Shown piece by piece: positions 29,739 through 38,870 of a DNA stretch of 64,000 nt. A program made the translations under genes and the position numbers. This DNA comes from Microthrixaceae bacterium (GTDB lineage: Bacteria > Actinomycetota > Acidimicrobiia > Acidimicrobiales > Microtrichaceae), in NCBI GenBank assembly GCA_020027475.1, contig JAHRAZ010000103.1:1-64000 (forward strand), written 5' to 3'. How positions within the stretch are numbered: position 1 is the first letter of the stretch; every line of letters begins with the position of its first letter. A model generated the notes under the pieces. It made no database searches. It was not told where the DNA came from and was given only the letters and a program-made list of their open reading frames with translations.

Positions 29739-29760
29739 CGGCCTCCCGCAAGGGAGGCCG
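29739..29760 (-). terminator. Attenuator hairpin in the ilvB leader
   Basis: Reverse strand: CGGCCTCCC, loop TTGC, GGGAGGCCG, a perfect 9-bp GC-rich stem, followed by TTTCGGTTTTC. It sits 69 bases before the ilvB ATG and after the leader peptide. A second hairpin (29762-29790, arms AGCGCTGC and GCAGCGCT with inner CGGGA/TCCCG) begins within the leader stop codon and abuts this one, the layout expected for ribosome-dependent attenuation. Confidence 0.85.
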
Positions 29761-29788
29761 AAGCGCTGCACGGGAAGTCCCGGCAGCG

Positions 29789-29821
29789 CTAGATCAGTAC
29801 TACTACAACCGCGTAATGCAC
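29789..29821 (-). CDS. ilvB operon leader peptide (10 residues)
   Basis: GTG-initiated frame reading VHYAVVVVLI then TAG: four consecutive Val codons (one GTT, three GTA), then Leu and Ile. Low Val-, Leu- or Ile-tRNA charging would stall the ribosome before the tandem hairpins. Three uses of GTA, a rare codon in high-GC genomes, would sharpen the response. The GTG is six bases after the -10, so the leader mRNA is leaderless. Confidence 0.85.
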   Translation of the reverse strand: MHYAVVVVLI

Positions 29822-29827
29822 CGGTTC

Positions 29828-29857
29828 AGTCTGCCCCAACGGGGCCCCGGTTGCCAA
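29828..29857 (-). promoter_or_regulatory. ilvB operon promoter
   Basis: -35 TTGGCA (29852-29857, five of six bases of TTGACA), an 18-base spacer and -10 CAGACT (29828-29833), followed by six bases and the leader peptide GTG. The best-formed promoter in the window. Confidence 0.7.
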
Positions 29858-29886
29858 CAGTTGCGGGCCGGGATGTTCCGAAGCCG

Positions 29887-31578
29887 TCAGGCGCGGGTGA
29901 TTGCACCGACCTCGGCACCCTGGGCGAGAACGGCGTACTTGGCCAGGACGCCCTTGGTGTATCGAGGTTCGGGAAGCTTCCAGTCGGCGCGACGCTCAGC
30001 GAGAACGGCCTCGTCGACCAGGAGGTCGATCGTGTGGTTGATCACATCGATCCGAATGGTGTCGCCTTCGGAGACGAATGCGATCGGGCCCCCGTCGACA
30101 GCTTCCGGAGCCACGTGACCGATGCAGAATCCGTGTGTTCCACCGGAGAACCGACCGTCGGTGATCAGCGCAGCGTCGCCACCGCGGCCCGCACCCTTCA
30201 TGGCACCCGTGATTGCGAGCATCTCGCGCATGCCGGGACCTCCCTTGGGTCCTTCGTAACGAATCACAACCACATCTCCAGGGTTGATCCGACCGCCCAG
30301 AACCGCCTCCATGGCCAGGTCTTCACCATCGAAGACGCGCGCCGGACCCTCGAAGTGCGCGAAGTCGATTCCGGCCACCTTCACAACGGATCCCTTGGGC
30401 GCCAGGCTTCCGGACAGGATGGCGAGCCCACCGGCTTCGTGGATCGGATCGCTGAATCGGTGAATGACCTCGCCATCGGGACCAGGCGGCTTCAGAAGTG
30501 CCAGGTTCTTGGCAACGGTCTTACCTGTGACCGTGATCTCGTCGCCGTGGAGAACACCCTCGTCCAGAAGCATCTGCATGACCACCGGAACTCCGCCGAT
30601 GCGGTCAACGTCGAGCATGTGGTACTGCCCATGCGGTTTCGTGTCGGCCAGATGCGGCACGCGCGCTGCCACCTTGTTGAAGTCCTCCAGTTGGAGGTCC
30701 ACCTCGGCCTCGGCGGCGATCGCGAGGAGGTGGAGCACTGCGTTGGTGGAACCACCAAGGGCCATCACGACGGCAATCGCGTTCTCCAATGATCCCCTGG
30801 TGATGATGTCGCGGGGGCGAATGTTCTCCCGCAACAGATTGATGACCGCCACACCCGAGGCGTATGCGTAGTCGTCGCGCCTGCGGTCCACCGCAGGCGC
30901 TGAGGCCGATCCCGGCAGCGACATGCCCAAGGCCTCACCAACCGACGCCATCGTGTTGGCGGTGAACATCCCGGCACACGCTCCAATGGTCGGACATGCG
31001 GCGTTTTCGATCGCGTACAGTTCATCGTCGTCGATCGCTCCGCTCGCATGGGCGCCGACCGCTTCGAACACCGAGACGATGTCGAGCACCTCACCATTGA
31101 GATTCCCCGGGAGTTTGGAACCTCCGTACAGAAACACCGACGGGAGATTCAGCCGTGCCGAAGCCATCAACATTCCCGGCAGGGACTTGTCGCACCCGGC
31201 AAGCGTGACGAGTCCATCCATCCGTTCCGCATGCATCACCGTCTCCACCGAGTCCGCGATCACCTCGCGGCTCACCAGCGACGCCCGCATTCCCTCGTGG
31301 CCCATGGAGATGCCGTCACTCACCGCAATGGTGTTGAACTCAATCGGGAATCCACCGGCGGAATGGACGCCCCGTTTGGCTGCCTTTGCCAGACGATCGA
31401 GAGGCATGTTGCACGGTGTGACCTCATTCCACGATGACGCCACGCCCACCTGCGGCTTGTCCCAATCGTCGTCGGTCATTCCAATGGCACGAAGCATCGC
31501 CCGCGCCGGAGCCCTGTTGGGGCCTTCCGTAACGTCGGTGGAGCGTGGTTTGAGCGGATTCGAACCGTCGGCGGTCAT
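29887..31578 (-). CDS. ilvD: Dihydroxy-acid dehydratase
   Basis: Iron-sulfur dehydratase giving the 2-keto acid precursors of Val and Ile. 563 residues. Cluster cysteines are in [12 protein letters not shown] and [29 protein letters not shown] and [11 protein letters not shown] are family blocks. ATG 31578 has a TAGGCT -10 six bases upstream, overlapping the stop of the preceding membrane-protein gene, so it is probably transcribed leaderless by itself. It ends only 66 bases before the ilvB leader start. Confidence 0.95.
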   Translation of the reverse strand: MTADGSNPLKPRSTDVTEGPNRAPARAMLRAIGMTDDDWDKPQVGVASSWNEVTPCNMPLDRLAKAAKRGVHSAGGFPIEFNTIAVSDGISMGHEGMRASLVSREVIADSVETVMHAERMDGLVTLAGCDKSLPGMLMASARLNLPSVFLYGGSKLPGNLNGEVLDIVSVFEAVGAHASGAIDDDELYAIENAACPTIGACAGMFTANTMASVGEALGMSLPGSASAPAVDRRRDDYAYASGVAVINLLRENIRPRDIITRGSLENAIAVVMALGGSTNAVLHLLAIAAEAEVDLQLEDFNKVAARVPHLADTKPHGQYHMLDVDRIGGVPVVMQMLLDEGVLHGDEITVTGKTVAKNLALLKPPGPDGEVIHRFSDPIHEAGGLAILSGSLAPKGSVVKVAGIDFAHFEGPARVFDGEDLAMEAVLGGRINPGDVVVIRYEGPKGGPGMREMLAITGAMKGAGRGGDAALITDGRFSGGTHGFCIGHVAPEAVDGGPIAFVSEGDTIRIDVINHTIDLLVDEAVLAERRADWKLPEPRYTKGVLAKYAVLAQGAEVGAITRA

Positions 31579-31584
31579 GGGTGA

Positions 31585-31590
31585 AGCCTA
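31585..31590 (-). promoter_or_regulatory. -10 element of ilvD
   Basis: TAGGCT on the reverse strand, six bases before the ilvD ATG. It lies across the stop codon of the upstream gene (31588-31590). Confidence 0.5.
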
Positions 31591-32019
31591 CGACTCGTAC
31601 TCAACAGGGTCGATCTGGATACAGGGAACCTTCGGTATCTCCAGCTCCACACCATCGGCGGTGATCACCGCCACAACGCAACGTTCGGTGAAGCCCTGCC
31701 ACCAACCCTCAGGCTGGAATCGGGCCACGGCCCGATCCGCCCCGGCGATCACGCTCACGAAGTCGCTCTGGTCGGCCATCGCTTGCGCAACGCTGCCCGC
31801 AGTCTGGCTACCGGCGTTGAAGGCCAGGAAGTCCTCAGGCGTGCTGCCTTCGAGCAGTTCGGTGAGTTCCGCGACCCGTTCATCCATCTGGGTGGTGGCG
31901 AGACCGTCAGCATGACGCTTCACACCGAAAAAAGCGACGACAATAAGAATCAGTGCCACGACACCCACGACGGCACCCTTGGGCACCATGGAACCGTTCA
32001 ACCTCCGGCGCTTCTTCAC
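31588..32019 (-). CDS. Single-pass membrane protein of unknown function
   Basis: 143 residues from GTG 32019 (N-terminus VKKRRRLNGS), with one helix at about 15-32 (VVGVVALILIVVAFFGV) and a ~110-residue outer domain containing two Cys (RCVVAV and VPCIQI) that could form a disulfide. GGTGGA lies eight bases before the GTG; ATG 31989 is the alternative start and would remove the basic N-terminus. No family recognised. Divergent from the MATE gene and nine bases ahead of ilvD. Confidence 0.65.
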   Translation of the reverse strand: MKKRRRLNGSMVPKGAVVGVVALILIVVAFFGVKRHADGLATTQMDERVAELTELLEGSTPEDFLAFNAGSQTAGSVAQAMADQSDFVSVIAGADRAVARFQPEGWWQGFTERCVVAVITADGVELEIPKVPCIQIDPVEYES

Positions 32020-32084
32020 AGAACGAATCCACCAACCAACATGCCTCCACTCCAGCACACCCAGACGCCCTCCGGGACGCACCC

Positions 32085-33416
32085 ATGACCGCAGATCAAC
32101 GCACCGGTGACTCACGGTCGCTGAACCGCCGGATCTGGGCATTGGCCGGCCCGGCCGTCCTGACCCTGGCCGCCGAACCCATCTACCTGCTCGCCGACAC
32201 AGCTGTGGTGTCCAGCCTCGGCACCGAAGCACTCGGCGGACTGGCCATTGCCACGGCGATCCTGCTGTTCGCCTCCGGAATGTTGATATTCCTCACCTTT
32301 GGAACCGCTGCCACTGTTGCCCGCCTGATCGGTGCCGACGATGTCGCAGAAGCAAACGCGATGTCGGTCCAGGGGCTCTGGTTCGGTTTGGGTCTGGGTC
32401 TCGCCGTGGCTGTGCTGCTCGCCGCCACATATCCGTATCTGCTCGACCTCTTCGGAGCGGAACCGGAGGTTCTGGAGTCGGCAGAAACCTATTTGTTGGT
32501 CAGCCTGTGGGGAATACCGGCAGTCACTCTGACGATGGCCGGCGCAGGTGCACTTCGGGGTCACCTGGATACGGTCACACCCTTGGTCGTGAGCGTCGCC
32601 TCCAATACCATCAACCTCGGGCTCGACTTCCTCTTCATCTTCGGGTTCGGTTGGGGAATCGGGGGATCCGCGGCGGCAACGGTGATCGCGAAGTGGCTCT
32701 CGGCAGCCGTCTTCACCGTCGTGGTGTTGCGAATGGCCCGGGCCTCGCGGGTCGGATTCCGGCCGGACCGGGCCAGGATTGCCCGAATGGCGGTAGTCGG
32801 CCGCGATCTCTTCATACGTACCGTGGCATTGCGAGCGGCCTTGACGCTGTCGGTCGCTCTGGCCGCCCGCAAGGGAACTGCGGCACTGGCTGCCTACCAG
32901 GTCGCATATCAGGTATTCGGATTCATGGCCTACCTGCTGGACTCACTTGAGGTTGCGGCGCAATCGCTGGTTGCCAAGGCTTTGGGAGCAAGCGACGCGG
33001 CCATGGCACGAACAACTGCCAAACGAATCCTTCAATGGGCATTGGGGTTGGGGATGGGCCTGGGAGCGACAACCTGGTTGCTGTCCGGCACCGTCGCGTC
33101 ATGGTTCAGCGATGATCCCGCGGTGATCCCACTGCTGACCGCGAGCTTGATGATGGTCGGACTGATCCAGCCCATCGGTGGAGTTGCCTACGCCCTGGAC
33201 GGCATCCTCGTGGGTGCCGCCGATCAACGGTTCCTGGCGGTTGCGATGGTCGGATCGCTCGGAATCCTCGCAGCCGGCGCGGTGGTGGTGAGCAGGCTCG
33301 ATGATCTCTGGCCCCTATGGGCTCTGATCGGGGTGTTCATGGCGAGCCGGGTGATCTTCCTCGGAGGGCGCTACCGGGGAAACAAATGGTTGCACACCGG
33401 ATCCGCAATGGCCTGA
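32085..33416 (+). CDS. MATE-family multidrug/cation antiporter
   Basis: 443 residues with about 12 membrane helices, the MATE family size. The N-terminal GPAVLTLAAEPIYLLADTAVVSSLG and the repeated half starting near RTVALRAALTLSVALAARKG are typical of the DinF-like branch. It exports organic cations or drugs in exchange for protons or sodium in relatives. ATG 32085 has no good ribosome site. Convergent with the lipoprotein gene. Confidence 0.9.
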   Translation: MTADQRTGDSRSLNRRIWALAGPAVLTLAAEPIYLLADTAVVSSLGTEALGGLAIATAILLFASGMLIFLTFGTAATVARLIGADDVAEANAMSVQGLWFGLGLGLAVAVLLAATYPYLLDLFGAEPEVLESAETYLLVSLWGIPAVTLTMAGAGALRGHLDTVTPLVVSVASNTINLGLDFLFIFGFGWGIGGSAAATVIAKWLSAAVFTVVVLRMARASRVGFRPDRARIARMAVVGRDLFIRTVALRAALTLSVALAARKGTAALAAYQVAYQVFGFMAYLLDSLEVAAQSLVAKALGASDAAMARTTAKRILQWALGLGMGLGATTWLLSGTVASWFSDDPAVIPLLTASLMMVGLIQPIGGVAYALDGILVGAADQRFLAVAMVGSLGILAAGAVVVSRLDDLWPLWALIGVFMASRVIFLGGRYRGNKWLHTGSAMA

Positions 33417-33480
33417 CAACAATGACCAAGGTGCTGCGTGATCAGAACGGAATCCTGTCATCAGCAGCTAAACCCTGTGA

Positions 33481-34047
33481 TCAGCTGGGGACCTCGCAGT
33501 TCCCGATCACCCAGGCGGCCAAACCGTCGCCGGCGGCCTGGACCTCTGGTGAGTTGATCAGTGCGCTTGCCTGTGCATCGGCATCAGCGGAGCGCGGATC
33601 TATGGTGGACATGCCGCCCCACACGGTCTGCATCTGCCTGAGCGCTGGGCGAAGATCCTCGGCTGCAATCTCGATCATGTGACCGAACACCGTCTCCAGC
33701 GCGGCGAACAGCTGGGTGAAGCCGGCCGGGTTCGACATGAGGCTTGTCAGGTTGATGTCGGATCCGGTGATGTCTGCCATCGCCTGGCCGGTCAGGAGAA
33801 CACAGAGATCGTCTTCTTCGTTCATGGCCTCGATCCGCAGGATGAGTTCGTTGACGTCTACGTCGCCACTGAATCCCGGACTCCCCGAGTCTTCTGAGCT
33901 GCCCGCCACAGGAGCAGTGGGCAACGGACCTTCGGGGGCAGTGTCGTTGGGGTCGCTCGCCAGCTCCGACGTGGGCTCGCCGCCGCAAGCAGCAGCAAGG
34001 AGTGCCACAACCACGACCAACAATGCGATTCGCCAACTGGTCTTCAT
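33481..34047 (-). CDS. Putative lipoprotein of unknown function
   Basis: 188 residues. The signal peptide MKTSWRIALLVVVVALLAAAC has lipobox LAAAC with Cys21, followed by a Gly/Ser/Pro-rich linker and a mainly helical domain from about 75 containing one further pair of Cys (LCVLLTG and NCEVPS). No enzymatic motif. ATG 34047 has GGGCGGG upstream. It follows gatB by 130 bases on the same strand, and a TAATAT about 36 bases before the start may be its own -10. Confidence 0.75.
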   Translation of the reverse strand: MKTSWRIALLVVVVALLAAACGGEPTSELASDPNDTAPEGPLPTAPVAGSSEDSGSPGFSGDVDVNELILRIEAMNEEDDLCVLLTGQAMADITGSDINLTSLMSNPAGFTQLFAALETVFGHMIEIAAEDLRPALRQMQTVWGGMSTIDPRSADADAQASALINSPEVQAAGDGLAAWVIGNCEVPS

Positions 34048-34177
34048 TCGCCCGCCCAACTGATTTCCGACTTGGCTCGCCATATTACGTCGCGAGGCTC
34101 GCCGCAAGCATGTCGGGCACATCTGGGTAATGTCCCCATCACCGGCCACCGCACCGGGTCACCGCACCGCGTGCACC

Positions 34178-35611
34178 TCAGCGCCGGGAGTTGAGCAGTT
34201 TCGTCACAACCTTGCCGTCGGCCTGACCCCGGGTGGCCTTCATCACCTGACCCACGAAGAAACCCATCACCTTGGAGTCACCCTCGATGAACCGCTGCCA
34301 CTCATCGGGGTTTGCTGCGACGAGCTCATCAACGATGCCTTCGAGCTCGCTGTTGTCCATCGCCTCGAATCCCCTGGCCTGAGCGATATCAGCAGGAGAA
34401 TCGCCGCTTGAGACCATTTCCGCAAGAACCTGTTTCGCCTGTGTGGCTGTGAGCTCCCCACCGGTTTCCATCCCGACGAGGCTCGCGAACCCGTCAGGAT
34501 CCAGGTTCGATGATCGCCCGCCGGACAGGTTGTGCTCGGCATGGGTGAGCGTTCGGACGGGATCGGCACCAGCGCGAATGGCAGCCAGACAGAGTTCATC
34601 CAACCCTCGTTCCACCACGATTGCAGTCTTGGCCAAGTCCACTCCGGAGGCTTCCGCCAGTCGATGGCGGCGTGCGGCGGGCAGCACAGGCATCGCAGCC
34701 CGCACACGGTCGATCCATTCCTCGCCCGGATCGACCTCAACGAGATCGGGGTCCGGGAAGAACCTGTAGTCGTCGGCCTCCTCTTTCGAACGCAGCTTGT
34801 GGGTTCGCCCCTCATCCTCGTTCCAGTGCCGGGTTTGTTGCTGGACATCCTCACCGGCAGAGATCAGGTCGACTTGTCGGGCTGCCTCGTACTCGATGGC
34901 GCGACCCAGGGAACGCAATGAGTTCACATTCTTGACCTCGCAACGCGTGCCCAGCTCCGACGCACCACGGGCGCGAACCGAGACGTTGCAATCGACACGC
35001 ATCGAACCTTCCTCCATTTTGCCGTCGGAAGCGCCCACGGCGATGAGAATTGCCCGCAGCTCGGACACATAGGCCTTGGCCTGATCGGCGCTGCGTATGT
35101 CCGGTTTTCCGACGATCTCCAGTAGCGGCACCCCAGCGCGGTTGTAGTCAATCGTGGAATGACCGGCATCGTGAATTCTTCCGCCACCGCCCACGTGGGT
35201 GGACTTCCCGGTGTCCTCCTCCAGATGGGCCCGTTCCACACCGATCACGGAGCCGTCAGGTAGCTCCAGGTGGCCCTCGGCATCGATCGGCCGGTCGAAC
35301 TGGCTGATCTGGTAGTCCTTCGGAAGATCGGGGTAGAAGTAGTTCTTGCGGGAGAACTCGCTCGGCCGAACTGCACAATTCAGCGCGAGGCCGACCCGGA
35401 TGGCCAACTCCACTGCCTGCTCGTTGAGTACCGGCAAGGACCCGGGCAGCCCCAGCGTGAGCGGATCAATGTTGGTGTTGGGCTCACCGCCGAATTGATT
35501 GATGGCCGACGAGAACAACTTGGTCCTGGTCGACAACTCGGCGTGGACCTCCAGGCCCACCACGATTTCCCACTTCTCGAGGTCGATCGTGGATCCGCTC
35601 GCGTCACTCAT
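34178..35611 (-). CDS. gatB: Asp-tRNA(Asn)/Glu-tRNA(Gln) amidotransferase subunit B
   Basis: Kinase/tRNA-binding subunit of the transamidosome, which converts misacylated Glu-tRNA-Gln and Asp-tRNA-Asn. 477 residues. The N-terminal VGLEVHAELSTRTKLFS, the RKNYFYPDLPKDYQISQFD block and the C-terminal GatB/YqeY helical domain are evident. The start overlaps the gatA stop as ATGA. No glnS is seen in the window, consistent with indirect Gln-tRNA synthesis from the gltX product. Confidence 0.96.
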   Translation of the reverse strand: MSDASGSTIDLEKWEIVVGLEVHAELSTRTKLFSSAINQFGGEPNTNIDPLTLGLPGSLPVLNEQAVELAIRVGLALNCAVRPSEFSRKNYFYPDLPKDYQISQFDRPIDAEGHLELPDGSVIGVERAHLEEDTGKSTHVGGGGRIHDAGHSTIDYNRAGVPLLEIVGKPDIRSADQAKAYVSELRAILIAVGASDGKMEEGSMRVDCNVSVRARGASELGTRCEVKNVNSLRSLGRAIEYEAARQVDLISAGEDVQQQTRHWNEDEGRTHKLRSKEEADDYRFFPDPDLVEVDPGEEWIDRVRAAMPVLPAARRHRLAEASGVDLAKTAIVVERGLDELCLAAIRAGADPVRTLTHAEHNLSGGRSSNLDPDGFASLVGMETGGELTATQAKQVLAEMVSSGDSPADIAQARGFEAMDNSELEGIVDELVAANPDEWQRFIEGDSKVMGFFVGQVMKATRGQADGKVVTKLLNSRR

Positions 35612-37062
35612 CTGGCACCTCCCGGGGCCGCGGACTCCAGTACGGCGGCAGCCGTGAACATCTGTTGCTCGCCCTGGGGTGGAGCCAGTACCTGAACGCC
35701 GATCGACAATCCGTCGTCTCCGGTACCGAACGGCACCGAAATTGCGGGATGGCCCGCCAGGTTCGTCGGGATGGTGCAGACGTCGTTCAGATACATGGCC
35801 ATCGGATCCGCTGTCTTGTCACCGAGCGGGAATGCCGTGCTCGGCGAGGTCGGCGAGAGCAACACGTCGAACTTCTCGTACGCCACCTGGAAGTCGGCAC
35901 GTATCAGGGTCCGGACCTTCAAGGCCTTGCCATAGAACGCGTCGTAGTACCCCGCTGAGAGAGCATAAGCACCCAACATGATCCGGCGCTTGACCTCGTC
36001 ACCAAACCCCTCGGTACGGGTGGCAAACATCATTTCGTCCGTAGTGTTGCCCTCCACCCGGTTTCCGTATCGCACACCGTCATAGCGAGCCAGATTGGAC
36101 GAAGCTTCGGCCGGCGCCACCAGGTAGTAGGCGGACAAGCCGTAGTTGACGGCCGGAATCGACACCTCCTGCACGGTCGCTCCGGCTGCTTCAAGGGCAT
36201 CTGCCGCCTCGCGAGTGCGAGCAGCCACGTCGGCATCAATACCTTCGCCCATCATCTCCGTGATGAGCCCTATCCGGGTGCCACTGACTCCATCATCGAG
36301 ATGTGGGAACAACTCGGCGAAAGGTTCCCGGATCGAGGTGCTGTCTGCCGGATCGTGACCGGCGATGGCCTCGAGCACCAAGGCGGCGTCGGCAACTGTG
36401 TTGGCAAACGGACCGATCTGGTCCAGCGAGCTGGCAAAGGCGATCAGTCCGAAGCGGGACACCGCTCCATAGGTCGGCTTTACACCCACGACCCCGCAGA
36501 GCGCCGCCGGCTGGCGGATTGACCCACCGGTGTCCGAACCGAGGGAGATGGGAACGAAGCCGGCGGCCACCGCCGCCGCCGATCCGCCAGAGGATCCACC
36601 GGGGACACAGCTGGTGTCCCAAGGGTTCCTGGTGGGCCCGAACGCCGAATTCTCAGTCGAGGAGCCCATGGCGAACTCATCCATGTTCGTCTTGCCGATC
36701 ACCACAGCCCCAGCCATACCCAGTCGTTGTACAACCGTGGCGTCATAGGGCGGCTTCCAGCCCTGGAGAATCCTTGAGGAACAGGTTGTGGGCACGGCGC
36801 GGGTACACATGTTGTCCTTGAGCGCCACAGGTACTCCCGCGAGTGGCCCCGGGTCCTCACCCGCCTTCACCGCAGTGTCGACAGCTTGGGCGCAGTGGCG
36901 AGCTTCGTCCACCATCACATGGTTGAAGGCGTGGATCTCGGCGTCCGACGATGCGATGCGCTCAAGATGCTCTTCCAGTACGTCGCCCGCCGTTCGTTCT
37001 CCCGAACGCACGGAGGCTGCAATGTCGATCGCCGTCAGATGAGCGCCGGGGTTCGAAGTCAT
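35608..37062 (-). CDS. gatA: Asp-tRNA(Asn)/Glu-tRNA(Gln) amidotransferase subunit A
   Basis: Glutaminase subunit of the amidase-signature family, 484 residues. The Ser-cis-Ser-Lys triad is visible as Lys82 (VALKDNM), Ser157 (PGGSSGGSA) and Ser181 (DTGGSIRQPA). ATG 37062 shares its A with the last base of the gatC stop (TGATG); the gene overlaps gatB by four bases, so gatC-gatA-gatB are translationally coupled. Confidence 0.96.
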   Translation of the reverse strand: MTSNPGAHLTAIDIAASVRSGERTAGDVLEEHLERIASSDAEIHAFNHVMVDEARHCAQAVDTAVKAGEDPGPLAGVPVALKDNMCTRAVPTTCSSRILQGWKPPYDATVVQRLGMAGAVVIGKTNMDEFAMGSSTENSAFGPTRNPWDTSCVPGGSSGGSAAAVAAGFVPISLGSDTGGSIRQPAALCGVVGVKPTYGAVSRFGLIAFASSLDQIGPFANTVADAALVLEAIAGHDPADSTSIREPFAELFPHLDDGVSGTRIGLITEMMGEGIDADVAARTREAADALEAAGATVQEVSIPAVNYGLSAYYLVAPAEASSNLARYDGVRYGNRVEGNTTDEMMFATRTEGFGDEVKRRIMLGAYALSAGYYDAFYGKALKVRTLIRADFQVAYEKFDVLLSPTSPSTAFPLGDKTADPMAMYLNDVCTIPTNLAGHPAISVPFGTGDDGLSIGVQVLAPPQGEQQMFTAAAVLESAAPGGAR

Positions 37063-37421
37063 CACCGTTCTCCCAGCGATGGCGGAACCCGGAATTGATT
37101 GTTCTCAACCGACGGTGCGGCCGCCAGGACCTCGGCCCTGTCCAATGGTTCGCCGGGTTCGTCCGCGCGGAATACGTTCACCAGGGGCAGCGGTCTGGCC
37201 ATCGGTTCCACACCTTCGAGATCCAGAGCCTCGATGTCCCTGGCGTGATCGAGGATGTCGGCCAACTGATGGGTGAACAGATCAAGCTCATCGGCATCGA
37301 GCGTCAGACGAGAAAGGTTCGCGACTTTCGCCACGTCGTCTGCGCTGATTCTCTGATTGGCACCGCCATCGTTGTTCGGAGATTTGGCGTTGTCCGGAGA
37401 TTTGGGGAGTCGGTCGCTCAT
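37062..37421 (-). CDS. gatC: Asp-tRNA(Asn)/Glu-tRNA(Gln) amidotransferase subunit C
   Basis: 119 residues: the small stabilising subunit that wraps GatA and GatB. The conserved core DDVAKVANLSRLTLDADEL and RADEPGEPLDR is present. The first ~22 residues are an extra polar extension built on an imperfect six-residue repeat (KSPDNA, KSPNND) from an 18-bp duplication. First gene of the gat operon. Confidence 0.93.
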   Translation of the reverse strand: MSDRLPKSPDNAKSPNNDGGANQRISADDVAKVANLSRLTLDADELDLFTHQLADILDHARDIEALDLEGVEPMARPLPLVNVFRADEPGEPLDRAEVLAAAPSVENNQFRVPPSLGER

Positions 37422-37492
37422 GAGTGTTCGATGCTACAGGGCACTCCCGCGGAGCGAATACTGACTGCGTTCCGACTCCCGATCGTGGGCGC

Positions 37493-38746
37493 CTACTCCC
37501 GGTCGAGAGACAACATTCTGATCGCGTTGCCCCGCAAGATCTTGTAGGCCGCCTTCTCATCGACCCGTGTCATGAGTTCGTCCGCGTACATCTTCGAATA
37601 GGGCCACGACGTGTCCGTGTGTGGATAGTCGGTCTCGAAACAGATGTTGTCCTCGCCGACCTCGTCAAGGTTTTTCACGCCGTGTCGATCAGATGTGAAG
37701 CAGCCAAATATGCGGCCCCAGTAGTAGGTCGACGGCGGATCCGGCAGAATCTCCTTGTTGCCCATCCAGGAGTCGTGGTGTTCCCACACCTGATCCGCCC
37801 GTTCGAGCGCATACGGAATCCAGCCGATCTGGCCCTCCGAGTACGAAAGCATGAGATTCGGGAAGGTGATCAATCGGCCGGAGTAGAGCCAGTCCGCCAT
37901 CGAGGCCATCGAGTTGTTGAATGCCAGCGTTCCTCCAACTCCTTCCGGAGAATCCGGCGATGCCCCGGGTGTGGTGCTGGATGAGCCCACATGCATGTTG
38001 AGCGTCACCGAGAGCTCGTTGCAGACAGCGAAGAGCGGATCCCACTCGCCACTGTGTATGGAAGGGAGATCGAGTTTCGTGGGAAGTTCGCTGAAACAGA
38101 TGGCGTGAACGCCCAATGCCGCGACCCGCTCAACCTCCTTGACCGCCAACTCGACGTCCCACAGCGGAATCAGGCAAAGCGGGATGTTGAAGCCGCGGGA
38201 TGGTTCGCAGAATTCCTCGATCATCCAGTTGTTGTATGCCTGCACGCAGGCGAGGCCGAGTTCCTTGTCCTTTCCTTCCTTGAAGGTCTGACCGCAAAAC
38301 CTCGGAAATGTGGGAAAGGGAAGTGATCCATCCACCCAGTTGAGTTCAAAGTCCTTGATGCGCTCATCGCGATCCCAGCAGCCCGGACGCATCTCTTCGT
38401 AGGTGATCGGCTCCATTCTCATCACCGTGCGATCGAAACTGTCGGGGCCGTCAGGTGTGGCGGCCTTCGGAATTGCCACGAAGGCCTTCTGCACGTAGAT
38501 CAACTCTCCGTCGTAGACCCAGGCGTCACCCCATTCCCCATCCTCGGAAATCTCGTTGCTGTACCGTGCCCCTGGGTAGTGAACGAATGGAGCCCACTTC
38601 TCCCTGATCACCTTGGGACCACGGTCACGGAACCGTTCTGGGAGATACTCCTGCCAGACGTGAGGGGGTTCAATGACGTGGTCGTCCACGCTGATGATCT
38701 TCGGGGGTTCGAGTTCGCTGACCGCGCTAGTGGCTGGATCTGTCAT
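37493..38746 (-). CDS. Metal-dependent amidohydrolase (amidohydrolase_2 family)
   Basis: 417 residues of the TIM-barrel amidohydrolase/decarboxylase group. SVDDHVIEPPHVW matches the N-terminal metal motif (here D-D-H), with NMHVGSSS and ETDYPHTDTSWP as the later His and Asp blocks. Actinobacteria carry many paralogues, often in lipid or aromatic degradation; substrate unknown. ATG 38746 has GGGAGG four bases upstream. A perfect palindrome sits 33 bases upstream across the probable transcription start, so expression is likely repressor-controlled. Confidence 0.85.
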   Translation of the reverse strand: MTDPATSAVSELEPPKIISVDDHVIEPPHVWQEYLPERFRDRGPKVIREKWAPFVHYPGARYSNEISEDGEWGDAWVYDGELIYVQKAFVAIPKAATPDGPDSFDRTVMRMEPITYEEMRPGCWDRDERIKDFELNWVDGSLPFPTFPRFCGQTFKEGKDKELGLACVQAYNNWMIEEFCEPSRGFNIPLCLIPLWDVELAVKEVERVAALGVHAICFSELPTKLDLPSIHSGEWDPLFAVCNELSVTLNMHVGSSSTTPGASPDSPEGVGGTLAFNNSMASMADWLYSGRLITFPNLMLSYSEGQIGWIPYALERADQVWEHHDSWMGNKEILPDPPSTYYWGRIFGCFTSDRHGVKNLDEVGEDNICFETDYPHTDTSWPYSKMYADELMTRVDEKAAYKILRGNAIRMLSLDRE

Positions 38747-38778
38747 GCTGCCTCCCGGGCTCGTTCTTCGCAAAAAGT

Positions 38779-38792
38779 TGACACGCGTGTCA
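38779..38792. promoter_or_regulatory. Perfect 14-bp palindromic operator
   Basis: TGACACGCGTGTCA, a perfect inverted repeat directly downstream of a possible TAACCT -10 for the amidohydrolase gene on the reverse strand. Size and symmetry resemble TetR-family operators. The regulator is not encoded next to it. Confidence 0.55.
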
Positions 38793-38857
38793 GGTTAGCT
38801 TTCAAACTCCTTGAATGCAGCTTTGCGGCCCGATGGTGCCGCGAGAGCGCTGTTCAA

Positions 38858-38863
38858 TAGGGT
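38858..38863 (+). promoter_or_regulatory. -10 element of the tandem RNase III-like gene
   Basis: TAGGGT seven bases before the GTG at 38871, supporting that start as leaderless. Confidence 0.4.
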
Positions 38864-38870
38864 TTGGCGG

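Noticed and set aside
38811-38870. Longer TTG start for the RNase III-like gene
   Set aside because: It would place the probable -10 (TAGGGT, 38858-38863) inside the coding region, and the added residues show no conserved pattern.
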